Source of the DNA: Pleurostoma richardsiae
Lineage: Eukaryota > Ascomycota > Sordariomycetes > Calosphaeriales > Pleurostomataceae
Reading direction: 5' to 3'
DNA: 64,000 bases
NCBI GenBank assembly: GCA_030052745.1
Contig: JANBVO010000056.1
Span: forward strand, 1 to 64,000
Shown here: in pieces, positions 11,801-22,046 of the stretch
How positions within the stretch are numbered: position 1 is the stretch's first letter
Layout of the letters: every line of letters starts with the position of its first letter
Notes under the pieces: generated by a model
The model's database searches: none
What the model was told of the DNA's origin: nothing
Seen by the model: the letters and a program-made list of their open reading frames with translations, nothing else
Program-made: the position numbers and the translations under genes

Positions 11801-12260
11801 TGTCTAGAGGGCCGAGAGCCAAGTAGGGAAGCAACAAGTGATAGTGGAAGTCGCGCCTCAAGTTGGAAAATAGCAGGCCGTGGCTAAGGATGCAAAGGAT
11901 GCCATCGTTTTATAGACAGCGCAGCATCAGGACGCGGAGCCAGGACGGGACGGCACAAGCCTAGGTGTACTTGGCCGAAGGATGTCAGACTCCGGCGCGC
12001 TGGTTCCGCCGTGTGGTGGTGGGTCTACTCGCCGGAGTTAGCGGGCAAGGCGGCCGCGTGCATCCGCATGTCATCAGCATTTCGATGGCCAAGACTTGGC
12101 TTACTGGTGACAGATGCACGATTGCAGCATGTCTCGTATGGATTCCCCCCGTCTTCTTGCTACCGGAGAGCGTCGTCGCCAACTTCGAAAGCGCCGTCAT
12201 CCACATCGCCGACGGCGTTAACTTCGAGGGTCAGCCACCTGGACGCAATTGCGTTGCACC
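11801..12260. other. Promoter of the aldo-keto reductase and 3' flank of the regulator
   Basis: A 460-bp gap. The part nearest 12260 may hold a last short exon of the regulator (see that entry). A relative of the cluster motif lies at 12033-12045. Confidence 0.5.
12033..12045. promoter_or_regulatory. Degenerate relative of the cluster motif
   Basis: CGGAGTTAGCGGG shares CGGAGTT and the flanking TACTCG context with the exact copies at 10515 and 13759, but the CCG half is changed. It lies about 235 bp upstream of the aldo-keto reductase. A 7-base core alone is expected several times in 64 kb, so this copy is weak evidence. Confidence 0.3.
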
Positions 12261-13618
12261 TTAACCGGAGGGCTTACCTTCGGCCATGAGCATCATACCA
12301 AACTCGTCCGCCTCCGCGAGCCACATCTCGCTCCTCACATCCAAGGCAACGCCGGGGTTGATGTGGAAGAACTCGGCCATTCTGTAGCTCCCGTCCTTCC
12401 ATTGGCGGAGCCAACCACCATAAAGACGCTCCCAGCGCCGCTCGTCGGTCTCGCGCCAGAGATACCCCGGCGCGGGGGCCGGCAGCGGGCCGAGTTCGAA
12501 GCAGGTGAGCACGGGGTAGCCGTGCAGCAGCGACCAGGAGTACTCAAGGTGGTGCATGGCCAGGATGGTCCTGCGCCTCGCCGAAACGGCAGCCCACCGC
12601 GCCCAGGGCGGCATGGAATGGTCCGCCTCGTGCTCCAGGAACAGGCCCGTTCCCGCGAGGCGGTGCTTGACGTCCCAGGCGTCGACCAAGAGCCGGGCGT
12701 CGGCGGGGTGCTCCAGCGGCGGGGCGTCGTCGAGCCCGAAGAAGAGGATGATGAGCAGCACCAGCAGGGACTGTGCAGCAGCGAGGAGGGTACCCTCGTC
12801 ATAAGAGGTGTACTCGCGGAGTAACCTACGCACTTCGTGGAGGATTGTACTCTGCACCAGCTCGGCGCTGCCGGTGGTGTGGTCGGCCCACATCTTGGCC
12901 AGGGTGAAGCAGTTCGCCAGGGGCGCAGGCAGGCCGTCCGCCAGCTGAAGCCTGTGTATGATAGGGGGCAGATGGGCCGTGTGGTGTATAGCCATTCCGC
13001 GCGGCCATGACTTAAGCACTCGGATGATGAAGTACATGGTGTGTCTAGCCACGACGCTGGTACTCGGGGTACCGGGTGCCTTGCCCAGCAGCACCTGGCG
13101 CCTCTCCGGGGATATCACGAGCCTCCGGGCAACTACCTCCGGAGAGCTGTCCGACAAAGACTCCGGGCCCGGGGAATATGCTTCGGTAGGTGCGCGCAGC
13201 ACTAGTAGACCGTGCGCATCTTCTTGGTCGGCATCGTACCGGTCTACGTTCGACCGCCGCACACGAGTAACATGTATGTCCGCCTGGTCTCGTACTGTCG
13301 ACGACGACGCTGCCGACGACGCCGCAGTAGCGTCATCCGTAGACGCGAATGTGCAAAGGACGGAGCGTGCTTGGCATCTGCCACAGCTCGGCCGCTCCAA
13401 ATCGCAGCGCACCTTGGCTGCCGAGCATGGCCGGCAGGCCTTTTGCCTAGACGGTGCCTTGAGGTCCCGAAAGCAACGCTTTGTGTGCCTTGACAGGGAC
13501 GATTCTACGATGGTGTTGGCTCGGGATGAAGGGGGCTGGTACTGCAAGCCATTGTTGGGTGCAAGGGTCACTTACTCTGCGTGAAGTGCCGTGAACACCG
13601 AGGACACGTAGGCGTCAT
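12261..13618 (-). CDS. Dual zinc-finger transcription factor (C2HC + Zn2Cys6)
   Basis: Exon 1 (13618-13576) and exon 2 (13504-12261), with a 71-nt intron (GTAAGT donor, GTAG acceptor), give 428 residues. Residues 5-25 form a finger, CPRCSRHFTQ then SSLSRHTKRC, of C-x2-C-x12-H-x3-C type. It is completed only by the splice. Residues 38-65 form a binuclear zinc cluster, Cx2Cx6Cx6Cx2Cx6C (CRPCSAAKVRC ... CGRC ... C). The remainder resembles the mid/C-terminal region of fungal C2H2-Zn2Cys6 regulators. It is divergent from the short-chain dehydrogenase gene, next to two other oxidoreductases, so a local regulator role is likely. The 3' end is uncertain: a GTAAGC donor just before the stop could splice to an exon near 12209 coding an acidic tail (VNAVGDVDDGAFEVGDDALR) in place of the last few residues. 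The DNA-binding domains are certain. Confidence 0.88.
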
Positions 13619-14074
13619 GTCTAGATCTCCTGGTAGACTGTTCAATATTCCCGTGTCTGAACCTCCAGGGGCCTCAACAGCCCCAATATGCATGCTAGAT
13701 CGTTCACTTCTCGCAGTCACCCCTCTTCGTAGTTCCAGGGAAGCTTACCTCAGCGGATCTCGGAGTTCCGGGTTCGGCCGCTTCACGCCTGGAGCATGTC
13801 CGCCAAGTCTTGTAAAAGGAGACTTACTGTCACGGCTCAAGCCTTGGACAGGGAACTACAGAAGAGGAAGCGAACAGGACATTGAATTTACACCCCAGAT
13901 ATGTTCAATTTATCAGCCATGATTTATAATGTCATCGTTCAAACTGCTTGCTGGCAACGTATATATATGTATATAGTATGGTGTTTTGAGTGAAACGAGT
14001 TTCGACGTGATGGAAGCCCAGGGACAAGCGAGGAGTCGTCGTTCAGACACATTGACATACGGGCAAGTTCAAAT
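13619..14074. promoter_or_regulatory. Shared divergent promoter of regulator and short-chain dehydrogenase
   Basis: These 456 bp separate the two divergent start codons. They contain the exact 15-bp element at 13759-13773 and an AT-rich run (tatatatgtatatag) at about 13961-13977, roughly 100 bp before the dehydrogenase start, that could serve as a TATA-like region. Autoregulation of the zinc-finger gene is inferred. Confidence 0.55.
13759..13773. promoter_or_regulatory. Putative zinc-cluster binding site, copy 2
   Basis: CTCGGAGTTCCGGGT is identical to the copy at 10515-10529. It lies about 140 bp upstream of the regulator start and about 300 bp upstream of the dehydrogenase start. By chance a given 15-mer would be expected about 0.0001 times in 64 kb on both strands. 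Confidence 0.6.
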
Positions 14075-15123
14075 ATGCCGAGTTATCTAGTTACCGGTGC
14101 TGGTAGAGGCTTGGGGGTTGGTTCTTCAAGCATGAAGCTAATGTCCTTGCAAAAGCTGATCAAGTCGAGCAGTACGCCATCCTCAAGGTCCTCGCCGCCG
14201 AGCCTTCAAACACAGTCATTGGACTAGTGCGGAATAGAAAGGCGACGCAAGAAAGACTTGCGGCTGACGGAGTCACCAACGCACATATCCTGACTTCCGA
14301 TATCACGGACGAGCAAGGGCTGAGGCTCGCCGCAGAAGAGGCCGGTAAAATCCTCAGGGATAGAGGCCTGGATGTGCTTATCAATAATGCAGCGTACGTG
14401 AGCGATCTGACGGCGCTCAAGTCGCTTCAGGACTTGTATGTCGCGACGTATAATACCACAGCTATGGGGACAATGAAGGCTGACGCTCGCCAAGTGAACA
14501 GAACACGGAGGGAGTGATCGTCGACACGCAGAAGAGTTTCGATATCAACGTCCTCGGCGTCCTGAAGACGGTCTTTGCATTTCTGCCGCTCATCAAAGCA
14601 GGCACGCTAAAGAAAGTCGTCGCCATATCGAGCGGCATGGCCGACATCGGTAAGTTTCGCTTCGCGACACCCATGTGTCTACGAAAGACCGTCGGCTGAT
14701 ACATGGTCATAGACCTCATCAATGAGATCAAACTCGCCAATGCCGCACCCTACGCAGTCAGCAAGGCGGCGCTGAGCACTCTGTTCGCGAAGCTCAACGC
14801 TGCCTATGAGGACCAGGGCATCTTGTTCATATCCCTCTGCCCAGGGCTCGTGGCAACTGCAGAGGGCGAAAAGGCTTGTAAGTACTTCAGCCTCCTGCGC
14901 AATTGACTATGGCAGAAGCTGACACCGGTCGCCAGACTCGGACGACGATCTCGCTCGTCTGCAAGGCATCAATGCCAAGTTCGAGAAGTATGCACCAAGC
15001 TTCAGGGCACAGCAGCCGACTGCAGCAGCGAGCAGCGTCCTGGCGGCCATCAGCCGGTCGTCGCTGGCGGGAGGGTCCGGGGGTTCGTTCCTTAGTCACA
15101 ACGGGACCAAGCGATGGATGTGA
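14075..15123 (+). CDS. Short-chain dehydrogenase/reductase (SDR)
   Basis: Five exons, 14075-14116, 14173-14435, 14495-14649, 14713-14877 and 14936-15123, join to 270 residues. The N-terminus has the Rossmann motif TGAGRGLG, then VIGLVRN, HILTSDITD and VLINNAAYVSDL (the NNAG-type motif). The catalytic part has AISSGMAD and the YxxxK pair (YAVSK, near residue 167). The end, SFLSHNGTKRWM, resembles family members that finish the same way. All exons are in phase, though intron 1 has an unusual GTTGGT donor and intron 2 an AAG acceptor. The enzyme is a cytosolic NAD(P) oxidoreductase of a fungal subgroup without a known substrate. It shares a promoter with the zinc-finger regulator and probably belongs to its regulon. 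Confidence 0.88.
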
Positions 15124-15760
15124 CCTAAAGCGGACGTTTCATGATGCTAAAGATCTGCTTGTGTCTTTGACATACCCAGATGATGGCATATTCATCGAAG
15201 TTCGCTGTCCATTGCGAAGGCGGTCTAGGGTGATAAGCATGCCTGAGCTAAATAGTTAATAACAAATTACACCTACCCGCCCGACCTGCTACTGTGAATG
15301 ACATTACCAGTCAATCAACTTGAGCATCTAGGTAGGTATGAGATGTTTGACATGATGTTTTTGGAGTCGTGACGAGATACGAAGTACATCCTTCGGTATA
15401 GCTTACTCAGTCTACAGCGCTAAGCATTTCGGGTTAGAGTGGGGAAAACTTGACATAGGATTGGCTGGTAGTGCAATTATGTGACCTTAGGGGGAAAAGT
15501 TGAATATCAGGTACTGTATAATACAGCGTACCAACAAGAGTCACCCTGCGAGCATCTAGCATCTCCATCGCCGGGTTCGGACTTGACGAGAGCCTCATCG
15601 CAAGCCACCGTTCACGCTTCCCTCAGGTGTCTTCACAAAGAGAAAAGACAGATAGTTTCTACCGTGAGTTTTTCAGTCAGCAACTGCCATCTTCCTCACC
15701 TAACAGCTCCGGTAGTGTGTGACTCAAAAGAAAAATCCCTCCTGTTAGAGCTGTGTCAGG
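15124..15760. other. 3' flank of SDR and promoter/leader of ADE1
   Basis: There is no gene. A possible 52-nt intron in the ADE1 leader runs 15664-15715 (GTGAGT donor, CTAAC branch, GGTAG end). A TGACTC sequence follows at 15720-15725. This is the Gcn4/Bas1-type half site known from yeast purine genes, but here it may lie within the transcript, so its role is doubtful. Confidence 0.4.
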
Positions 15761-17097
15761 ATGTCGTCGCCTGTCGTGACTTCGGTCGGCCTCACCTCCC
15801 TACCCCTGGTAGCCAAAGGGAAAGTGAGGGAGATCTACAAAGCCAGCGAGTCTACGCTCCTCTTAGTAGCCTCTGACCGTATCTCCGCGTACGATGTTGT
15901 CCTGGACAACGGCGTGCCGGACAAGGGCGCCGTCCTCACACAGATCACGAGCCACTGGCTGCTCACGGTCCTGCCCTCCCAGGTCCCCGGGCTGAGACAC
16001 CACCTCGTCTCGCTGACGCCCCCTCCCGCGCCCCAGGTACTCACGCCGGAGGAGAGGAAGCTCGTCCGGGGCCGCTCCATGCTCGTCAAGAAGTACAAGG
16101 TGTTCCCCGTGGAGTGCATCGTCCGCGGCTACATCACGGGCAGCGGCTGGGCCGAGTACGAGAAGAAGGGCACCGTTCACGGCATCCCGCAGCCGGCAGG
16201 GCTCAAGCAGTGCCAGGCCTTCCCCCAGGGCCCCATCTACACGCCTTCTACCAAGGCGGAGTTGGGCGAGCACGACGAGAACATCAGCCCCGAGCAGGCG
16301 CGCAAGATCGTCGGCGACAAGTACGCGGATAAGATTGAGAGTCTCGCCTTGGCTATCTACAAGGCCGCTCACGCATATGCGGTATGTGGACCCCCTATAT
16401 TTATTACACTGTCTTCTAGACCCGGCAGTGTGTCCAAGACAACTTACTGACTTATCACATAGCTGGAAAGAGGCATCATTGTTGCCGACACGAAGTTCGA
16501 GTTCGGTAAGTTAATGAACCCTAATTGGACTGATTGGGCTATCGTACTCACTGACGGCGCAGGTCTCGACGAGGAGACGGACGAAGTCGTTCTCATCGAC
16601 GAGGTCTTGTGAGTATCTTCGTATTCATACTGTCCTCTTCTTTAGATACGAGATTCTGTTTCTCGCTTGAGATGGCCCATGCATTTATAGGAAGGCTGAC
16701 ACCAGATTGTGCAAAGGACACCCGATAGCTCGCGCTTCTGGCCGGCCGCGGACTACAGCGTTGGACATGATCAGAAGAGTTACGACAGTAAGAAAGGCCT
16801 TCCTTCCACTGGATTGCCTCCAACTTTCCAGGATTTGTTGTTTCACAGAAGGAGAGGCTAACTTCGCATTCAGAGCAGTTCCTGCGTAACTGGCTGACTT
16901 CGCACGGGCTGAAAGGAAAGGATGGCGTGTCGGTACGTTTATCTTTCCGTCAACGGACTATTAAAAGGAGATGTGCTGACCGCTCAATCTAGATGCCAGA
17001 GGACGTGGTGGCTCAGACGAGGGCGAAGTATCTCGAGGTTTTCGAGAAGCTTACGGGGCGCACACTCAACCAGGCGTTGGCGGCTTTGGAGGAGTAA
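15761..17097 (+). CDS. ADE1: SAICAR synthetase (phosphoribosylaminoimidazole-succinocarboxamide synthase)
   Basis: Six exons, 15761-16381, 16463-16505, 16563-16608, 16717-16787, 16874-16932 and 16993-17097, give 314 residues, normal for the monofunctional fungal enzyme. It catalyses the ATP-dependent joining of aspartate to CAIR in cytosolic purine synthesis. Diagnostic motifs are GKVREIY at the N-terminus, SDRISAYDVVLDNGVPDKG, VECIVRGYITGSGWAEYEK, GEHDENIS, LIDEVLTPDSSRFWP and the C-terminal RAKYLEVFEKLTGRTL. The introns are 81, 57, 108, 86 and 60 nt. The third uses an AAAG acceptor, needed to keep LTPDSSRFW in frame. The ATG has no in-frame rival nearby and matches the expected N-terminus. 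The identification is firm. Confidence 0.96.
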
Positions 17098-17690
17098 GTG
17101 ACGGAGTTGGGATTATGACAATGATATGGCGTGCGTGAATTGGTAAAGACGGTTTCTTCTAAGGAACATATCAGAAAGTAATCAAAAAAGAGGCTTCTCT
17201 TGCATTACAGCCAGTACAGAGCACAATGGAACGGAGACGGCGTCCGTTTTGTCTTGACTCAGGAATGTGCTCTAAAGGAGCCGCAGATGCGCCCCAACAG
17301 TAGCGAACTATCGTAAGAATATCTTCATTTGGTGTATTATGTCCTAATTCGAGGTACATGATGTTTCCGGACGTATGCGATCCCTGAACCCCGGACCGCC
17401 CAAATCTGATAACCGGCCGGCCCGGACACGGCTCACAGTGCGGAGACCCCACACCTCCGCCCCTCCCCCGCCTCATCAAGCTCCTTGGTAGCATGCTTCC
17501 GAGCAGACAAGCTCCCGCGACCAGACGATATCGGGTTCTTTGTGCTCGAAACAACAATCGCGATCATCGAAGCGGCACAAAAATAACCCTCTACCTATAT
17601 CTTCCCCTCCAGTCGCCGACCAGCAATAAGTCAAACTTCAAGGCACAGAGGACACGGCCAGTGTGATCCGCGGCTCCCCAAAAATAAAAG
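17098..17690. other. Intergenic region between ADE1 and the TDA10-like kinase gene
   Basis: A 593-bp gap between tandem plus-strand genes. It holds the ADE1 3' flank and the promoter of the next gene, with no other feature visible. Confidence 0.5.
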
Positions 17691-18753
17691 ATGACCGCGA
17701 CGCCAGACGTGCCGCTGCAGTCGCGCATCGTAGACGACAAGTCGCCCATCTGCATCCCCTTCATCCTCGAGCGGCTGGCCGCGCGGCGCCAGGAGGGGCC
17801 GGAGGCGGGGCCGGGCGAGGGCGAGGGCGCGGGCGGCCGGCCGTTCATCATCGGCCTAAACGGCGTGCAGGGCGTGGGCAAGACGACGCTCGTGCGCGCC
17901 CTGGCCCAGACGCTGCAGCAGCGCGAGGGCCTGCAGACGCTGGTCGTGAGCATCGACGACTTCTACCTCACACACGCCGACCAGCTGGCCCTGGCGGCCA
18001 CGCATCCTGACAACGCGCTGGTGCAGTACAGGGGGGAGCCCGGTGAGTTACCTTGAGACCTGAGGCCGGAGTCGCAGCCACCAGCGATGGCCATGCGAGC
18101 GAAGGACGAGAGTCTCAAAGAGTCATGCTTTCTGTTTCTGCCGTTGCTGATGGCACCCCACAGGGACGCACGACATAGCGCTGGCAAAGGAGTTCTTCAG
18201 CGCCCTGCTGAAGGGCGAGCCGGTGCGCGTGCCGCAGTACGACAAGTCCGCCTTCGACGGGATGGGCGACCGCGTGCCGGCCTCGCAGTGGCCGCTGGCC
18301 AACGGGCCGGGCCAGCCGCGCGTGCAGGTGGTCATCCTCGAGGGCTGGTGCGTGGGGTTCCGGGCCGCGGACCCGCGCGAGGTCGAGGCCAAGTGGCGCG
18401 CCCCGGGCAGCCGGACGCTGCACCGGCACACGCTGGAGCACCTGCTGTTCGTCAACGAGCGGCTGCGCGGGTACGACGCCGTGACGGACCTGCTGGACGC
18501 CTTCGTGCACGTCGACGCCGAGGACACCGAGTACGTGTACGGCTGGCGGCTGCAGCAGGAGGCGGCGCTGCGCAGGGAGAGGGGCGCCGGCATGACGGAC
18601 GAGCAGGTCGTCAAGTTCGTCGACGCGTACTACCCGGCGTACGAGCTCTTCTCCGACGGTGTCCGCAGGGGCATCTTCCCCGACCGTCCGGGCTGTCAGC
18701 TGCGGTTGGTGGTAGGGAAGGATCGGAGCGTGATCGACAAGATCATAATATGA
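17691..18753 (+). CDS. TDA10: P-loop ATP-dependent kinase, TDA10/glycerate-kinase-like
   Basis: Exons 17691-18042 and 18164-18753 with a 121-nt intron give 313 residues. The Walker A loop is GLNGVQGVGKTTL near residue 60. VVSIDDFYLTHADQL holds the acidic residues expected for magnesium and phosphoacceptor binding. Further family motifs are QYRGEPGTHD (spanning the splice), VPQYDKSAFDG, VVILEGWCVGFR and LNERLR-like VNERLRGYD. This is the pattern of yeast Tda10, related to plant D-glycerate 3-kinase. The physiological substrate in fungi is not settled. The coding sequence is very GC-rich, and the loop between helix 1 and the P-loop is rich in Gly, Glu and Pro. The family call is firm. Confidence 0.92.
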
Positions 18754-19105
18754 AGGAGATGAGTATGATGACGACTTGTGAGAGATGTATTATATATATG
18801 GAAGCAATATCACGAAAGTAACATCATGATCCCAACCAATCGCCGCTATAGCCATCCGACATCCGTGTAAAACAGGACTGTTGCTCCTGTGCCGCATGAG
18901 TCTCTGAACGACACCAGCCGCCGTACCTTTTATCTGTGGTCATATCTCATGCAAGGTCATGTCTCGTGAAGAACCGGATCAGCAATACATAGCTAGCCCA
19001 CAACCTGAAGACTCCAAGGAAGAATAGCAAAACAACCTTACCGTGCCAGGAAGAGTACACCACTCCTCGCTTATGCTGCCCTAGATCTTGTTGCCGAAAT
19101 CGACT
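18754..19105. other. Convergent intergenic region
   Basis: This holds the 3' flanks of the kinase gene and ECM11. No gene is visible. Confidence 0.5.
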
Positions 19106-20800
19106 TTAGTCGTCCTCTACTTCCTTGCCCTTCATCATGACCTCCCCATCTTTCTTGAGATCCTTGAGCGTGCGTTCTACACCCTCAGTTCGGATTCGTA
19201 CAGCCTCCGCGCGGGCAGCTATTTCCTCTTCGTACTTATCGGCCATCTGGCGCTTCGCCTGACGCGCTTGCTTCATCTTGCTCACGATGTTGCCGAACTG
19301 CTCGAGGAACCAATCACCGGACTGCTCCCACTCTCGGACGGAGACCTGAGCGAAGAAATTATGCTGGCTGTTCTCATCCTTGTGCTGGTAGTGTTTGAGT
19401 TTCTCCTCCAGGCTGTCGCCGGAAGGTTCGCGCGCAGTCTGGATGGCCGCCCTGGCGGGATCGTGGTCGAAAGCCTCTCCACGGAGCTCCGCGTACTCCA
19501 TGTTCGACAGGGCAGCGTCATCATAGTCCAAACTAAGGCGACGTTTCTTCTGCCGGAGCTCATGGCCATTACCATGTCGGGGCATGGAGCTATCTTGAGC
19601 GGGATTCTTCCGCGTGGAAACAGCTTTCTGTGTCTGCTGAGATGTGATCGCCTTCTGGGTTTTCTGGGAGACTTGAGCCTTCGGCGGCCCTGCGGGTTGC
19701 CGAGGAGCCTTGAGCTCTCGAGACGGAGCCTTTGGTGTTGGCTGCGCCTCCACCTCGTCCTCCTGGGATGAGACTGACCTTGACGAGATATCATCCGTGA
19801 TGTGATCATCCAGGTCCTGAAACATGGTTGAACGCTTATGATTCAGCTCATGCCCGTTTTGTTCCCTCTTGGTCGCGTCCGCCGCATCGCCTGCACTGTC
19901 ATACGGCTCCGGAGAGGTGCTCATGATCTTCTGTGGAGACATGGCGGCTTGTTCAGCGAAGGATCGTCTCTTGGCCTCCTCGCCATTACGCAGAGCGAAC
20001 TTTGTGCGTGACAGTGTGCGTGACTTTTTCAGCACAGGCTCTTCACGGGAAGTGCCTACGAAAGGATCTTCGCGAGTAGGCGCACCAGCACCAGCGCCCA
20101 TCTTGTTGCTAGCATTTGTCTTTCCTGCCTCGCCTCGGGGAGCATCCACGAATTGGAGCTGCCCATTCTCGCCCAAGACGAAGAGGTGCGCCTCATCAGT
20201 CTGGCGATTGCGTCGATCGGCTTGACTCTGCCGGAGGACCATGCCATCACCACGTCGGCGCTCATACATGGGATTCCTACCCGCTACTGATCGGGTCGCC
20301 TCACTATCTGAAAACAGCGTTCCTACTGTCGACTGCTCTTCCCATCGCGCCGCGAGCTCTCCGCGCTGAGGTCTTGGCGAGCCGACGGACGAACCTCCCC
20401 AAGCATTCACCCTATCTCGCCGGGGACTGCCATCCTGTCTTGTAGCCAAATCACCCAAGATCTGAACAGCCCTGTCAACTTGTGGTGTATTACGCCCTTG
20501 GTCGGAACTGGTCCTAGATCGTCGCATGGGCTGATAGTGGGCGGGAGCGTTCAAGGGGGGAATCGTCGGGTCAGGCTGCGTGGCGCTGGCATACCGCCCT
20601 GACCTAGGAAGCGGCAGCTTCACGGAGTCGGGAATCTCGCGGCGAGCAATCATAGGCGACGCGGCAAGTTGGGCTGCCTGGGGCCGAGGGCTTGTTAAGC
20701 CGACTGGCGGTGCGCTGCCGCCAGGCGGTGCATCATTCCTCTGGATGAAATCCTGCATCTTCCTTTGCGTTGTAGGCAGCATGCTGAAATTAAGCCGCAT
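19106..20800 (-). CDS. ECM11: Ecm11-domain protein (putative synaptonemal complex/meiotic factor)
   Basis: A single open frame of up to 565 residues. The first 400 are low-complexity and basic/Ser-rich, typical of disordered chromatin proteins (TPQVDRAVQILGDLATRQDG, RTLSRTKFALRNGEE). The last 120 residues form the Ecm11 C-terminal domain: NFFAQVSVREWEQSGDWFLE, followed by a long charged helix (KMKQARQAKRQMADKYEEEI) and a tail. In budding yeast Ecm11 with Gmc2 forms the central element of the synaptonemal complex and is SUMOylated; the role in filamentous fungi is by analogy. The start is ambiguous between ATGs at 20800, 20782 and 20758; a TTTCAG just before the second could be an intron end in the leader. 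It is divergent from NBP35. Confidence 0.85.
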   Translation of the reverse strand: MRLNFSMLPTTQRKMQDFIQRNDAPPGGSAPPVGLTSPRPQAAQLAASPMIARREIPDSVKLPLPRSGRYASATQPDPTIPPLNAPAHYQPMRRSRTSSDQGRNTPQVDRAVQILGDLATRQDGSPRRDRVNAWGGSSVGSPRPQRGELAARWEEQSTVGTLFSDSEATRSVAGRNPMYERRRGDGMVLRQSQADRRNRQTDEAHLFVLGENGQLQFVDAPRGEAGKTNASNKMGAGAGAPTREDPFVGTSREEPVLKKSRTLSRTKFALRNGEEAKRRSFAEQAAMSPQKIMSTSPEPYDSAGDAADATKREQNGHELNHKRSTMFQDLDDHITDDISSRSVSSQEDEVEAQPTPKAPSRELKAPRQPAGPPKAQVSQKTQKAITSQQTQKAVSTRKNPAQDSSMPRHGNGHELRQKKRRLSLDYDDAALSNMEYAELRGEAFDHDPARAAIQTAREPSGDSLEEKLKHYQHKDENSQHNFFAQVSVREWEQSGDWFLEQFGNIVSKMKQARQAKRQMADKYEEEIAARAEAVRIRTEGVERTLKDLKKDGEVMMKGKEVEDD

Positions 20801-22046
20801 GTACACAGACAGGTAGTATACGTGTTATGCGTGATATGCGACGTGGTAGATGCAAATGGCGCCGAAGAAGTCATGTGTGTCTATGGACAGGAAACGCGCT
20901 CTTCACTCTGTGGGGGCTTTGGTCTCGGGACGTTCGTGTGAGCAGCAGTAGGCAGTCCGAAGGCGGCATGTGCAGTGCTAGTCGGAGTCGTGTTGCTGAG
21001 TTGGCGATAGGTGATACGGGCGCGCTGCATCGGATGTAAATATGTTCGTCCCTGTGTGTCTCCAGTTGGGCTCGGGCGTCAGGATCAACAATGGAGGTTG
21101 GGCCGAGACGGATCGATGCATGCATCGGCGCGTACAGAATGCCAGAGACAACGGGAAGAGGCCAGGGGAGTCTGGGGCTCCCGCGTGGAGTGGAGGGGCA
21201 GGTCGGACAGACAGGCGGCTATAGTTCGTCTGAAGTTTGGGCGCCTTGGATTTGGGGATTGGGCGAAACGCGCAGTCAGGTGAGAGCGCAAGACGCAGGG
21301 TCCATCGCTTTCTCAGGTTCCTGATGGACCGTGCACCAGCCACTCAACGGCGTACACATTCTCTGCTCCTGCGAGTCTTCGTCCATCGCAGCGCAACTTC
21401 CTGACAGATCGCCCCATTTACTCAATTCACCCGCTCGGCATGCACAATGTGCATTAGCGGACGACCTGTTCTGCATCAGCCTTCCATTCTGCTTCTTCTC
21501 TCTGTCAATTGACGAATGCCGTGCCTTAGAAGGCCTATCGCGCACCCTGATGCATGCGACGACCTTCCACGTACACGTGTAGGGAGAGACACCGGCCCGC
21601 TTGTTAGTCTGAAAAGGATTTGTCACTTGTGGTCTATGCACGAGATGCGCGGGATGTCCTGGGAATATGCGTCTCTTTGTCTCTGCTTCTCTTTGCGACG
21701 CAGCAGCCATTGGACACAGCGTAATGCAATCCTGAATGGCTGTCGCGGAAGCGAGGGAGAATTGCCGTATCAGCCCAACTTCGGGTTGGGGTTAGGGTTG
21801 ATGCCTTAGTGTACCTAGGTACCACATAGGTAGATAAAGCTGGTAAGGTGAGGGACTGATTAGATAAGGCAGGCTTCTTATTTCGCCACTACGTCAGTGG
21901 GGTCCCGACGCCGGCACCGCCAATGCCTAAATGCTTAAAAATCACCAGCGTCAAATCGCCTCACAATCTTACCACTGCGAGGAGGGAAGACATCTGCCAC
22001 GGCTTCTCTAGTATTCGATATCTCGTCTGCTACACCACACAGAAAT
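20801..22046. promoter_or_regulatory. Divergent promoter region of ECM11 and NBP35
   Basis: This 1.25-kb region has no supported gene. It contains a GTACCTAGGTAC palindrome at 21811-21822 and, just before it (about 21783-21800), a short G/T stretch with one TTAGGG. The latter is too short to be an interstitial telomere. Confidence 0.45.

Noticed and set aside
18087-18821. 244-codon frame overlapping the TDA10-like kinase in another frame
   Set aside because: It is an Arg/Ala/Gly-rich shadow of a GC-rich coding exon.
21783-21800. Telomere-like TTAGGG in a G/T-rich stretch
   Set aside because: Only one exact unit is present, too little for an interstitial telomere.
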